IMG/VR virus record: IMGVR_UViG_3300042891_002370
Location: 1-42,891 of that record
Length of the DNA: 42,891 bases
Source of the DNA: a virus
Strand: one strand, 5' to 3'
Positions within the stretch are counted from its first letter, which is position 1. Each line of letters opens with the position of its first letter. The position numbers were made by a program, and so were the translations under genes. Of the stretch, positions 8,209 through 16,622 are shown piece by piece. The notes under the pieces are model-generated. The model ran no database searches, was not told the DNA's origin, and saw only the letters and a list, made by a program, of their open reading frames with translations.

Positions 8209-9017
8209 AAAAGATATTAATAACTGGACATCTAGGCTTTATTGGTCAGAACATGGTCAATAAGCTTAAAGATGATTACGAAATTATTACATTTGATAAA
8301 AAAGACTCAAGCGTATTACCTCCACTTAAAGGTGTAGATACTGTTATTCATCTAGGCGCTATAAGTGATACATTAGAAAAGAATGTTGAGTTAATTCTTA
8401 AGAATAATCTAGATTTTAGTATTAATTTACTTAACGAATGTAATAGTTATAGGATTAACTTTCAATTTGCAAGTTCTGCAAGCATCTACGGCAATAATAA
8501 AGAGTTTAAAGAGACAAGCCCTGTATCACCTCTTAACCCTTATGCATGGTCTAAGTATTTGTTTGAAAGGTATTATCTAGATAATAAGTTTTTTTATAGT
8601 AAGATAAACGTACAAATTTTTAGATACTTTAATGTATATGGTCCAGGTGAAGAAGTAAAAGGCAAGCAAGCCAGTCCTTTTCATAAGTTTGCTAAAGAGT
8701 TTAAACGTAAAAAATCTATTACTTTATTTACAGGGTCAGATAAAATAAAAAGAGACTTCATTCATGTAGATTCAGTTATTAATGTGCATAAGGCTTTTTT
8801 AAATAAAAATGTTTCAGGTATTTGGAACGTTGGTACAGGAAAGCCTTTATCCTTTACTCAAGTAGCTAGTATAGTTGGAGCCTCTAAAGAACAGCTTAAG
8901 TTTATTGATATGCCTGACGATCTTAAAAAGCAATATCAATACTACACATGTGCAGATACAACTAAACTAAAAGAGGTGTACAATATAGATGAAGATATTG
9001 ATAAACGGCACTTTTGA
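8205..9017 (+). CDS. hldD: ADP-L-glycero-D-manno-heptose 6-epimerase-like (HldD family SDR)
   Basis: 270 residues. The NAD-binding GHLGFIG motif sits at the N-terminus, a Ser-rich FASSASIYG strand precedes the catalytic YAWSK, and FRYFNVYGPGE followed by IKRDFIHVDS are very like HldD. It would epimerise ADP-heptose at C6 for the LPS inner core. It is about 40 residues shorter than E. coli HldD at the C-terminus and its 3' end overlaps the next gene by 29 nt, so a terminal helix is lost or reduced. It forms a cassette with the two following genes. Confidence 0.85.
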   Translation: MKKILITGHLGFIGQNMVNKLKDDYEIITFDKKDSSVLPPLKGVDTVIHLGAISDTLEKNVELILKNNLDFSINLLNECNSYRINFQFASSASIYGNNKEFKETSPVSPLNPYAWSKYLFERYYLDNKFFYSKINVQIFRYFNVYGPGEEVKGKQASPFHKFAKEFKRKKSITLFTGSDKIKRDFIHVDSVINVHKAFLNKNVSGIWNVGTGKPLSFTQVASIVGASKEQLKFIDMPDDLKKQYQYYTCADTTKLKEVYNIDEDIDKRHF

Positions 9018-9387
9018 TATACTACACATAGGCCATCTATTTCTTTTAAGTAAGGCAAGATCCTATCCTAACTCATTTGTATACGTCTTAATTGATAGCG
9101 ATAGAAGGGTGAAAGAGCTAAAGGGAAGTGATAGACCTTTTAATAATGAACTAGAAAGAGCTTCTCTTTTAAGCTCTCTTAGATATGTGGATTGTGTTGA
9201 GATATTTGACTCCGATCTTGATCTAATCTCTAAAATAAAGAGAATTCAACCTGATGTAATGATTAAGGGAAGTGACTATAAAGGTAAAAATATTATTGGT
9301 TCTGAATTTTGTAAGGAAATTGTCTTTTATGAAAGAATCAAAGAGTTCTCAACAACAGAAAAAATTGAACGTCTTATTAATAGGTGA
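8989..9387 (+). CDS. Heptose-1-phosphate adenylyltransferase-like (HldE C-terminal domain)
   Basis: 132 residues. The cytidylyltransferase-fold signature NGTFDILHIGHL with HxGH is at residues 6-17, followed by a KGSDYKGK loop and the STTEKIERLI ending characteristic of the nucleotidyltransferase half of HldE (RfaE). It would join ATP to heptose-1-phosphate to give ADP-heptose. In E. coli this domain is fused behind the kinase; here it is a separate gene and lies before the kinase. It overlaps both neighbours. Confidence 0.82.
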   Translation: MKILINGTFDILHIGHLFLLSKARSYPNSFVYVLIDSDRRVKELKGSDRPFNNELERASLLSSLRYVDCVEIFDSDLDLISKIKRIQPDVMIKGSDYKGKNIIGSEFCKEIVFYERIKEFSTTEKIERLINR

Positions 9388-10138
9388 TAGTTGTATTGAT
9401 CAATACATCTATGGCACTTGTGATAGATTAAATCCAGAAGCTCCAGTTCCTATCCTTAAGCAAAGCAAAGAGATTAAAATTACTAGAGGCATGGCTTTTA
9501 ATGTAAAAGATAATTTAAAAAAGCTTGGTGCTGATGTTAGTATTAGAACTGGAGGTAAGCCTTGCATAAAGACCAGGTATGTTGACACTCGAAGCGGTCA
9601 ACAAGTTCTAAGAGTGGATGAAGACTTTATTTCTCCTAGATGTAATTCTAGTAAATTACAGCTCAGTAACTATGATGCTATAGTGATATCTGACTACAAC
9701 AAGGGGTTTGTAGATCTGCAAGTTATTTTAGATATTATTAAGATTGCCAAGAATAAACCTATTTTTATTGATACAAAAATAAAAGATTTAATGCTAATGG
9801 ATAAGCCTAATGTGTTTGTTAAAATTAACGAAACAGAACATAGCCAGCTTATTTCATACTGTAGTAATCTAATCGTTACTCAAGGAAGCAAAGGTGCAAA
9901 ATTTAAAAATATGACTTTCAGTTTAAGTAAGTCAGTAGATGTAGCTGATGTGTGCGGGGCTGGAGACACATTTTTGGCCGCACTAACCGTTAAGTACCTT
10001 GAAACGAAAGATATATTTAAAGCCATAAATTTTGCCAATGCTGCCGCCAGCATAAGCGTTCAACATGAAGGTATATACGCACCTACCAGACAGGAAGTTG
10101 ATTGCCTTTACGAAACAGAATACAATAATTGCCCATAA
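9329..10138 (+). CDS. Heptose-7-phosphate kinase-like (HldE N-terminal domain, PfkB family)
   Basis: 269 residues from the ATG at 9329, which has AAGGAA ten bases upstream; the frame stays open to 9272 but inside the previous gene. VLLIGDSCIDQYIYG and NPEAPVPIL match the start of the HldE kinase domain, and DVCGAGDTFLAAL is the PfkB signature with the catalytic Asp. It would phosphorylate heptose-7-phosphate at C1. The GG substrate motif usual after this region reads TRGMAFNV here, a divergence. GmhA and GmhB are not in the window, so the host would supply these steps or they lie elsewhere. Confidence 0.8.
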   Translation: MKESKSSQQQKKLNVLLIGDSCIDQYIYGTCDRLNPEAPVPILKQSKEIKITRGMAFNVKDNLKKLGADVSIRTGGKPCIKTRYVDTRSGQQVLRVDEDFISPRCNSSKLQLSNYDAIVISDYNKGFVDLQVILDIIKIAKNKPIFIDTKIKDLMLMDKPNVFVKINETEHSQLISYCSNLIVTQGSKGAKFKNMTFSLSKSVDVADVCGAGDTFLAALTVKYLETKDIFKAINFANAAASISVQHEGIYAPTRQEVDCLYETEYNNCP

Positions 10139-10148
10139 AGGAAATTTA

Positions 10149-11237
10149 ATGAATAATTTTTTTAGAGATTTAGTTGAGGAAATCAAAGATGAGGATACTT
10201 CTATTGCCGCTGACGGTGCCGGTAGCGCTGAGTTTAGCGGTTTTATTGATACTGGCAGCTTTATTCTCAACGCTGTTCTCTCGGGTAGCCTCTATGGCGG
10301 CGTACCTGATAACAAAATTACTGCTTTTGCAGGAGAGTCCGCTACTGGTAAAACTTATTTCGTCCTTGGTGTCGTACGAGCATTCCTCGAAAAAAATCCA
10401 CAAGGAGGGGTCGTCTATTACGATACAGAGGCCGCGGTCACCAAGGGAATGATGGAAGAGCGTGGTATAGACACTAATAGAGTTATTATTTCAGAACCAG
10501 ATACGATTCAGAAGTTTAAGACGCATGCGCTCAAAATGATTGATGCTTATGAAAAGCAACCAGCTGATAAGCGTCCTCCTATGATGTTTGTTTTAGATAG
10601 TCTTGGCCTTCTTTCTACAAGTAAGGAAATGGAAGATAGTTTAGAAGGTAAAGATACAAGAGATATGACCAAGGCCCAGCTAATCAAGGCTGCGTTCAGG
10701 GTCATTACACTGAAGCTAGCTAAGGTAAAGGTGCCTATGCTAGTAACTAATCACGTTTATGATATGGTAGGGTCTTATGTACCCACAAAGGAGCTAGGTG
10801 GTGGAACAGGTCTCAAGTACGCAGCGAGCACTATTGCTATGCTCTCCAAGCGAAAAGAAAAAGATGGTACAGATGTTATCGGAAACATCATCAAAGTCAA
10901 AATGTACAAGTCAAGACTTTCAAAAGAAAATCAAGTTGTCGAAGTGCTTCTTACTTACGACAAAGGTCTCGACCGATATTACGGCTTGCTAGAACTAGCA
11001 GAAAAGTATAATATCATTAAGAAGGTTAGTACTCGTTACGAGCTTCCAAATGGGTCTAAAGTATTTGGTAAGGAAATAAATAATAATCCTACCAAATACT
11101 TTACCGAAGATGTAATGTCTCAACTTGAACAAGCAGCTAAAACGGAGTTTAGTTATGGAAAGTCAAACGCCCCTGTCGGAGAAGGAAGTGGTAACGGAGA
11201 TGAGCAAGCAAGTCTTCAAGAAGTTCAAGAAGAATAA
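10149..11237 (+). CDS. uvsX: UvsX RecA-like recombinase
   Basis: 362 residues (T4 UvsX has 391), ATG at 10149 with AAAGGAAA upstream. Walker A GESATGKT is at residues 62-69, and a PPMMFVLDSLG Walker B strand follows near residue 145. An ELGGGTGLKYAAS segment fits the L2 region of UvsX. It promotes strand exchange for recombination-dependent replication and repair. The C-terminal 80 nt overlap the next small gene in another frame. Confidence 0.94.
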   Translation: MNNFFRDLVEEIKDEDTSIAADGAGSAEFSGFIDTGSFILNAVLSGSLYGGVPDNKITAFAGESATGKTYFVLGVVRAFLEKNPQGGVVYYDTEAAVTKGMMEERGIDTNRVIISEPDTIQKFKTHALKMIDAYEKQPADKRPPMMFVLDSLGLLSTSKEMEDSLEGKDTRDMTKAQLIKAAFRVITLKLAKVKVPMLVTNHVYDMVGSYVPTKELGGGTGLKYAASTIAMLSKRKEKDGTDVIGNIIKVKMYKSRLSKENQVVEVLLTYDKGLDRYYGLLELAEKYNIIKKVSTRYELPNGSKVFGKEINNNPTKYFTEDVMSQLEQAAKTEFSYGKSNAPVGEGSGNGDEQASLQEVQEE

Positions 11238-11370
11238 TAAGATCTATTATTCTGAATGGCCTATGTGGCCGTTTACTAAACTAGAACCTCATCAAATTAA
11301 TTATTTTGAAACAAAAGAAAGGCTAGATAAAAAAGAACAATTAAAAAATATGGAGGATGCTCTCATATGA
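11155..11370 (+). CDS. Small basic protein behind uvsX, unknown
   Basis: 71 residues if started at 11155, where GGAG lies 9 bases upstream; a second ATG at 11200 with an overlapping CGGAG is also possible. Lys-rich with a YYSEWPMWPFTKLEPHQINYFE centre. Similar short genes behind uvsX are seen in other T4-like phages. Its start overlaps uvsX by 83 nt and its stop overlaps the next ATG. Function unknown. Confidence 0.65.
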   Translation: MESQTPLSEKEVVTEMSKQVFKKFKKNNKIYYSEWPMWPFTKLEPHQINYFETKERLDKKEQLKNMEDALI

Positions 11371-11594
11371 AATTCATAACTTCGCTTCCTAAAAAAGATT
11401 TTCAAAATCTTAAGTATGCATTATCTCTAGGGAGTGATAGTTTTAATATCTTTTATGAAAATCTAGATGAGAACGGACAACAATATCTGTCTTCTTTGCT
11501 CTTAACGTATCAGTACGACATACTTGATTATGCTCTTATGTTGAACTATACTCCCAGTGAAGAGGTCTTAGATCTAATTAATAAATGTAAGTGA
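11367..11594 (+). CDS. Small hypothetical protein
   Basis: 75 residues, mostly helical, start coupled to the previous stop by an ATGA overlap. It contains DFQNLKYALSLGSDSF and a C-terminal YTPSEEVLDLINK. It is not recognised as a named family. It lies in the uvsX-41 interval of small replication-region genes. Confidence 0.65.
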   Translation: MKFITSLPKKDFQNLKYALSLGSDSFNIFYENLDENGQQYLSSLLLTYQYDILDYALMLNYTPSEEVLDLINKCK

Positions 11595-11601
11595 GGTTTA
11601 T

Positions 11602-11880
11602 ATGGCTTGGGTATTGGTTGAATGTGTTAGCTTGTTTAAAATTAAGTATCTTGTAGAAGTTCAGGATAATAACCCTCCTGAATGGGCTTTGGATACAGTA
11701 GTTTGCAATCAAGCTAAAGAGTTCTCTCAAAAACATTTAGATGAGACTATCTATTCACATACTGTGATTTCTGAAGAAGATGCACTAGCGTTGTGCAGAA
11801 AAGACAACGATTACATTAAAACTTGGGACGATGAGCATGTGAAAAAAGCTTTTTTCACATCCGTTGCCGACTATGAATGA
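11602..11880 (+). CDS. Conserved T4-like phage protein, unknown
   Basis: 92 residues, preceded by GTGAGG. The pattern KIKYLVEVQDNNPPEWALDT, then AKEFSQKHLDETIYS, then a CRKDNDYIKTWDDE stretch recalls a conserved small protein of marine and freshwater T4-like phages in the same place before gene 41. There is no catalytic motif. The end overlaps the next gene by 8 nt. Confidence 0.75.
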   Translation: MAWVLVECVSLFKIKYLVEVQDNNPPEWALDTVVCNQAKEFSQKHLDETIYSHTVISEEDALALCRKDNDYIKTWDDEHVKKAFFTSVADYE

Positions 11881-12175
11881 AATTATTTTTATTGGTATTA
11901 TAAGCGGAATAATCTCCGGGTTAGTTACTCAGTACTTTATTCTTAAAGCTCTTAATATGTTTTTTGAAGATGAAGGTGAGGAAGAAGATGACAAAGTTCT
12001 TATTGATATTGAATTTATTGAAGCAAACATGTACTTGTATAATATGCGCACTAGAGAGTTTATTTTACAGGGCACTAATTGGGAAATTATTTTAAAAGAA
12101 TTAGAAAAGCTCTTCCCTGGTAAAGTAGTATTAATTAATACCGAGCATCTCGAGAAAGCAAAGAATTTTAAATGA
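11873..12175 (+). CDS. N-terminally anchored membrane protein, unknown
   Basis: 100 residues from the ATG at 11873; an in-frame TTG at 11864 is less likely. One transmembrane helix at residues 4-27 (IIFIGIISGIISGLV) is followed by an acidic stretch EGEEEDD and a soluble domain of about 60 residues. It would be anchored in the inner membrane with the C-terminal part in the cytoplasm or periplasm. The stop overlaps the next ATG. Confidence 0.68.
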   Translation: MNEIIFIGIISGIISGLVTQYFILKALNMFFEDEGEEEDDKVLIDIEFIEANMYLYNMRTREFILQGTNWEIILKELEKLFPGKVVLINTEHLEKAKNFK

Positions 12176-12378
12176 CTGATAAATCCTACACCACTAAAGT
12201 TCTTGAAATAACAGAGAATGGTGATGCTATTATTGAAATTCCTCAAGAGCTTATGGATAATATGGGATGGTTGGTTGGAGATATTCTAGACTTCGAGCTC
12301 ACAAAAGATAATAGCGTTATTATTACTAATTTAACACATATCGCACGACAAGGAAAAAAAATTGAAGGTAAAGATTAA
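12172..12378 (+). CDS. AbrB/MazE-type (SpoVT-AbrB) DNA-binding-like protein
   Basis: 68 residues. The pattern TTKVLEITENGDAIIEIPQELMDNMGWLVGDILDFE matches the swapped-hairpin AbrB/MazE fold: a beta strand, an IPxxL helix start, then GDxLxFE. Such proteins are dimeric DNA binders or antitoxins. Similar genes are conserved near gene 41 in T4-like phages. No toxin lies beside it; the neighbour is an Sm-like gene, so a regulatory rather than antitoxin role is more likely. Confidence 0.72.
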   Translation: MTDKSYTTKVLEITENGDAIIEIPQELMDNMGWLVGDILDFELTKDNSVIITNLTHIARQGKKIEGKD

Positions 12379-12652
12379 TGATGTTGTAACTATTAAGCTT
12401 ATTACTGGTGAAGAAATTATTGGTAAGCTTACCGACATGAAAGATAATAGTATTACTCTCTCTAAACCCGTACAGCTTGCTATCACTCAAAAGGGTATGG
12501 GTTTTGCGCCTGTGTGCATTGGCATTGATGATGCGTCTGAATTTACTTTTAAGAATGAACATATCTTATTTGGTGCAGAAACGCGTCCTGAGCTTTTGGA
12601 CAACTACATTCGAGCCACTACTGGTATTCAACTAGCATCTAGCCTATCTTAA
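12362..12652 (+). CDS. Sm-like (LSm-fold) conserved phage protein with TTG start
   Basis: 96 residues. The frame has no ATG before codon 26; a TTG at 12362 has AAGGAA nine bases upstream and fits the conserved N-terminus KVKINDVVTIKLITGEEIIGK. The following strands (NSITLSKPVQLAIT) give the five-stranded look of Sm/LSm proteins. The C-terminus IRATTGIQLASS is typical of a conserved T4-like phage family. A role in RNA binding is inference. It overlaps both the AbrB-like gene and gene 41. Confidence 0.7.
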   Translation: MKVKINDVVTIKLITGEEIIGKLTDMKDNSITLSKPVQLAITQKGMGFAPVCIGIDDASEFTFKNEHILFGAETRPELLDNYIRATTGIQLASSLS

Positions 12653-14013
12653 TGATTGAAAAGCAGATTTTATCTAAGTTAGTCTTTGACGAAGACTACC
12701 TAAGAAAGACTATTCCCTTTCTTAAAGAAGAATACTTTACTTCAAAACTAGATAAGTCACTATTCAAGCTTATTATTGGTTTTGTTAAAAAGTATAACAA
12801 TTGTCCTACTATACCAGCTCTTAGTATAGAGGTAGATAATATTACCGGTATTAGTGAGGACGAATATAAAGAGCTTAAAGAGAGCTTGAGTAGGCTTGGA
12901 GATGTGAGTGTTGATAAGCAATGGCTACTAGATCAAACGGAGAAGTTCTGTCAAGATAAGGCTATCTACAATGCTATCATGTCTTCTATTCTTATTCTAG
13001 ATGGCAAGGATAATAAATTAGATAAAGGTAATATTCCTACTCTACTTTCTGACGCTTTAGCAGTATCTTTCGATTCACATATCGGACATGACTTTCTAGA
13101 GGATTTTGAGCACCGTTTTGAGTACTATCATAAGAAAGAGACGCGTATACCTTTTGATCTAGATTACTTTAATCGCATCACTAAAGGTGGCTTACCTAAC
13201 AAAACTCTTAACATTGCACTAGCTGGAACTGGAGTGGGTAAGAGTTTATTCATGTGTCATTGTGCAGCCAGTAATCTTGTTGCCGGACACAATGTGCTTT
13301 ACATAACGCTTGAGATGGCCGAAGAGAAGATAGCCGAGCGCATAGATGCTAATCTATTAAACGTACAGGTGGATGAGCTTACGGTTCTACCAAAAGATGC
13401 ATATGAAAAGAAGATTGCTAGAGTTAAAGAAAAGACAACTGGCAAGTTAGTGATTAAGGAATATCCTACTGCATCTGCAGGAGCTAACCACTTTAGGCAT
13501 TTGCTTAATGAGCTTAATCTTAAAAAGAACTTTAAGCCTGATATTATCTACATTGACTATCTTAATATCTGCATATCATCTAGATTGAAGTATGGGTCTA
13601 ATGTTAACTCTTATACCTATGTGAAGTCTATCGCTGAGGAAATTAGAGGTCTTGCCGTTGAGTATAATCTTCCTATTGTATCAGCCACCCAAACCACTCG
13701 TTCAGGCTTTACTAATACGGATCTTGGCCTTGAAGATACATCAGAATCTTTTGGTCTTCCGGCTACTGCTGACTTAATGTTTGCATTAATCTCATCAGAA
13801 GAACTACAAGACTTAGGACAGATGATGGTCAAGCAACTTAAGAACAGATACAGTGATCCTTCCGTACATCGTAAGTTCGTTGTAGGTGTAGATAGATCTA
13901 AAATGAAACTTTATGATGTAGAGCAAGTAGCACAGGAAGATATTATAGATTCTGCTGTAGAAAGAAAAACTAACAAAAAATTCGATAAGAACGTATTTGA
14001 TAATTTTTCATAG
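12652..14013 (+). CDS. 41: Replicative DNA helicase (gp41, DnaB family)
   Basis: 453 residues (T4 gp41 has 475). The N-terminal helical domain is followed by a RecA-like core with Walker A GTGVGKS near residue 194, Walker B IIYIDYLN near 300, and the ATQTTRSGF motif with a sensor Gln/Arg. It unwinds DNA 5'-3' at the fork and loads the primase. The initial A of the ATG is the last base of the previous stop. It closes the replication block; a late promoter follows. Confidence 0.95.
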   Translation: MIEKQILSKLVFDEDYLRKTIPFLKEEYFTSKLDKSLFKLIIGFVKKYNNCPTIPALSIEVDNITGISEDEYKELKESLSRLGDVSVDKQWLLDQTEKFCQDKAIYNAIMSSILILDGKDNKLDKGNIPTLLSDALAVSFDSHIGHDFLEDFEHRFEYYHKKETRIPFDLDYFNRITKGGLPNKTLNIALAGTGVGKSLFMCHCAASNLVAGHNVLYITLEMAEEKIAERIDANLLNVQVDELTVLPKDAYEKKIARVKEKTTGKLVIKEYPTASAGANHFRHLLNELNLKKNFKPDIIYIDYLNICISSRLKYGSNVNSYTYVKSIAEEIRGLAVEYNLPIVSATQTTRSGFTNTDLGLEDTSESFGLPATADLMFALISSEELQDLGQMMVKQLKNRYSDPSVHRKFVVGVDRSKMKLYDVEQVAQEDIIDSAVERKTNKKFDKNVFDNFS

Positions 14014-14016
14014 AGC

Positions 14017-14024
14017 TATAAATA
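14017..14024 (+). promoter_or_regulatory. T4-type late promoter octamer TATAAATA
   Basis: Exact consensus in the 30-nt gap after gene 41, with predicted start near 14030 and a GGAGGG ribosome site at 14035-14040 ahead of the ATG at 14044. It probably opens the late block of envelope proteins. Confidence 0.75.
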
Positions 14025-14043
14025 TAGGGCACCTGGAGGGCCT

Positions 14044-14517
14044 ATGCTTATAGAGGTTTCTGGTCATAGATCGTCTAAATTCAAGAATATGGTTACTATC
14101 GCAATACAAGACTATTGCGATAGAATCATGTCTAGAAAGCTACAGGAATCAATATATTTAAAGGTGTTTATTAAGAAAAAGCTTGAAGAAAAAGGTATAG
14201 AAGCTTATTGTCATTATGTAAGTTTTGAAGACGGAATAAGAGAGTTTGAAATAGTTATTAAAAAAGGAAGTAGTTTAAGGAACTTCCTGCTTTATCTTGC
14301 CCATGAATGTGTTCATATGAAGCAGCTTGCTTCTGGGGAATTAAAAGATGGAGTAAGAACATGTAGGTGGCAAGGCCAAATAGTTGAAGATTCAATAGAT
14401 TATTGGGATCAACCCTGGGAAATTGAAGCATATGGTAGAGAAAAAGGCCTTTACCATAGGTTTATTACTAACTATAAGAAGGAAAACAAGGTATATCTTG
14501 ACAGAGCTGTCAAGTGA
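14044..14517 (+). CDS. Zinc metallopeptidase-like protein (HExxH), SprT-like
   Basis: 157 residues. HECVH at residues 87-91 is the zinc-binding HExxH, and a downstream PWEIEA at 124-129 supplies a further Glu as possible third ligand. The same HExxH...PWExEA layout occurs in the gene at 24421, so the two are distant paralogs. Related small proteins are widespread in phages without known substrate. A late promoter just upstream suggests late expression, while the paralog has an early promoter. Confidence 0.7.
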   Translation: MLIEVSGHRSSKFKNMVTIAIQDYCDRIMSRKLQESIYLKVFIKKKLEEKGIEAYCHYVSFEDGIREFEIVIKKGSSLRNFLLYLAHECVHMKQLASGELKDGVRTCRWQGQIVEDSIDYWDQPWEIEAYGREKGLYHRFITNYKKENKVYLDRAVK

Positions 14518-14523
14518 TAAATA
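14516..14523 (+). promoter_or_regulatory. Late promoter-like octamer GATAAATA
   Basis: Overlaps the stop of the metallopeptidase-like gene and precedes the exported protein at 14546, with an ACGAGG ribosome site between. Confidence 0.5.
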
Positions 14524-14545
14524 TTAAGCTACTTACGAGGTAAAC

Positions 14546-15094
14546 ATGTACAAAAAGCTAGTAGGTTCTTTGCTTTTTGTTATGTCTTCATCAGTTTTAA
14601 GTCAAAGTGATGTGATTGTAACAGATTCAATTAGCAGAAGCACTATTGATTCAAGGTCTGTTACGATAAACGAAACAACTGTCAAATCTCCTCCAGCTAC
14701 TGCTATCTCTCCTTCATTTAATGTGCTTAATAATGATTTATGCACAACAGGAGTGAGTGGTGCTGTACAAACTCAGATACTTGGCATTTCGGGTGGTACA
14801 ATGGTTCGCGATATGAATTGTGAGCGATTAAAACTAGCCAAGAACTTATATGATATGGGTATGAAAGTAGCTGCTGTAGCTACTTTATGTCAAGATGAGA
14901 GAGTCTTTGAAGCTATGATGAACGCTGGTACTCCGTGTCCAGTTGATGGAAAAATAGGTGAAGAAGCTAAAAAGATTTGGGATGATAACCCAAGCCGTAA
15001 ACCGGCATCTTTAAAAGAGAGTTCAGATGAAAGCTTTTGGCAAAAAATTACTGCTAGTTTTGGCTTCCTGGCTATCCTTTTCCTTTTATTGTAA
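14546..15094 (+). CDS. Exported protein with C-terminal membrane anchor, unknown
   Basis: 182 residues. A Sec signal peptide occupies residues 1-19 (MYKKLVGSLLFVMSSSVLSQS with likely cleavage near Ser19/Gln20). The body is Ser/Thr rich with scattered Cys (NDLCTTG, RDMNCERL, ATLCQDE, TPCPVDG), compatible with disulfides. The last 15 residues (FGFLAILFLLL) form a hydrophobic tail. It starts an operon of five exported or membrane proteins. The 3' end overlaps the next gene by 68 nt in another frame. Confidence 0.72.
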   Translation: MYKKLVGSLLFVMSSSVLSQSDVIVTDSISRSTIDSRSVTINETTVKSPPATAISPSFNVLNNDLCTTGVSGAVQTQILGISGGTMVRDMNCERLKLAKNLYDMGMKVAAVATLCQDERVFEAMMNAGTPCPVDGKIGEEAKKIWDDNPSRKPASLKESSDESFWQKITASFGFLAILFLLL

Positions 15095-16622
15095 CGCCCA
15101 AGAACTCCTTACCTCTCCTAATATTATCTCCAACCAGTGGAGTAATACCGTACCGGGAACTCCTGGAGGAAATAGGGGAGGTAATGTAGCAGGATACGAT
15201 GCTACAACTAATACTATTATGTTTGGCTACACACAGCAGACAGCCGGGCAAAGGATAGCTTTAGAAGGAACAGGAATAAAGTTATATGGGTATAACTATT
15301 CTTATGAATATAATAATTCTGGTTTTAGCAGAGGGTATCTAGCAGGCTCTATATTACTATTAGATAAAGATAATAAATCTTTAGATACATTTGGGTTTAC
15401 TTTAAATGCTACTGAAGGTTGGAAGCAGGTAGGGGGTAGTAGAAGCTTTACTAATCAATACTCATTAGATTATGCAAGAACAATAAGCATTAACTTTACA
15501 GGCAAAGATGATCGATATTGGGCTGGATACTATGGTCCGCAAGTAAGAAATGTAAATGTAAGTATGCGATATACGCAAGATCTATGTACTACAAACCCTT
15601 TATCTTCTCCAACATGTGAAGGGTATGAAAAAGCATACTTTGATCTTCAATGCTCTTCAAGCCCATTCTATAGTGTAGCTTGTCCAGGATACGAGCAGGC
15701 TAATTTACAAAGACAGTGTACGCTAAACCCTTTAACTAATGCTAGTTGTCCAGGATATCAACAGGCTTTTTTTAACCAACGATGTACCATAAATTCACTT
15801 TACAACTCTTCTTGCCCTGGGTATGCTAAAGCATTATTTGATAAAACCTGCAATGAAAACCCTCTATCAAATGATGCATGCCCTTTATATCAAGCAGCTT
15901 ACCTAGATCAACAATGTAAAGCTAATCCCCTTTTTTCTTCCGCTTGTCCATTATATCAACAGGCATTTTTCAATCAGCAGTGTACGGCAAACCCTTTATA
16001 CAATTCTGGTTGTATAGGATATGCAGAAGCTTTTAGGAAGAAACAGATTAATGATGTATGTAATGCTAACCCTCAATCCTCTCCTACATGTCCAAACTAT
16101 AAAGCAGAAGCTTTAACAACTATAAGAAATCACACACAGCAAACTATTATTTCAATTGGACATGAGGATCCTGTTAAACTTTTAACACAACCTCAACTAA
16201 CTGACAACCCTCATGTTAATCAAGTTATACAAAGAGATGAGTTAAAAACTGAACAACACCATACACAGACAGCACCACATACTTCAGGGCTAATGAACCA
16301 ACAACCACGAGAACAAAAAACAGAGAAAAAGCAAACATCATCACAAGAGCAAAGAAGAGTAGAGGCTGCTCGTAGAATAGCTTCACAGAATGCTCGATCA
16401 AATCCTGAGTTAGAGAAACAAAACGCTCAAATAGCTTCAATGGGAACAACTCCTGGTTTTAGCACATATGAGCAAGCTAAATTACCCGATGTACCTTTTT
16501 ATAAAGTTGAAGATATTTATAAAAAAGCGACCATTTCAGATAATGCTCGAGCATTGAGACAGCTCAATCAACGTTCAGACAAAATCCATAAGGAGATGGT
16601 AGATGAGCAGTACAGAAGATAA
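15027..16622 (+). CDS. Exported protein with eight two-cysteine 22-residue repeats
   Basis: 531 residues. Signal peptide at residues 1-24 (KKLLLVLASWLSFSFYCNA). Residues about 25-185 look like a beta-sandwich (Gly, Tyr and Asn rich). Then eight tandem repeats of C-x2-N-P-L-x4-C-P-x-Y-x2-A-x6 (DNA 15585-16125) follow, giving one possible disulfide each. The C-terminal third is charged and Gln-rich. The protein is probably periplasmic, on the cell surface or in the virion. I recognise no named family. The protein before it and the one after it overlap it, so the block is one operon. Confidence 0.75.
   Translation: MKAFGKKLLLVLASWLSFSFYCNAQELLTSPNIISNQWSNTVPGTPGGNRGGNVAGYDATTNTIMFGYTQQTAGQRIALEGTGIKLYGYNYSYEYNNSGFSRGYLAGSILLLDKDNKSLDTFGFTLNATEGWKQVGGSRSFTNQYSLDYARTISINFTGKDDRYWAGYYGPQVRNVNVSMRYTQDLCTTNPLSSPTCEGYEKAYFDLQCSSSPFYSVACPGYEQANLQRQCTLNPLTNASCPGYQQAFFNQRCTINSLYNSSCPGYAKALFDKTCNENPLSNDACPLYQAAYLDQQCKANPLFSSACPLYQQAFFNQQCTANPLYNSGCIGYAEAFRKKQINDVCNANPQSSPTCPNYKAEALTTIRNHTQQTIISIGHEDPVKLLTQPQLTDNPHVNQVIQRDELKTEQHHTQTAPHTSGLMNQQPREQKTEKKQTSSQEQRRVEAARRIASQNARSNPELEKQNAQIASMGTTPGFSTYEQAKLPDVPFYKVEDIYKKATISDNARALRQLNQRSDKIHKEMVDEQYRR
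15585..16125 (+). repeat. Eight tandem 66-nt coding repeats (two-Cys motif)
   Basis: Each unit encodes 22 residues starting with Cys, keeping NP(L), CP and an aromatic plus Ala. Unit 7 has four extra residues. Units have diverged at DNA level, so the array is old or under protein-level selection. Units 1 and 8 are the most degenerate. Confidence 0.8.

Noticed and set aside
16225-16449. Hydrophobic minus-strand frame
   Set aside because: Antisense to the Gln/Lys-rich part of the repeat protein, which gives hydrophobic complement codons.
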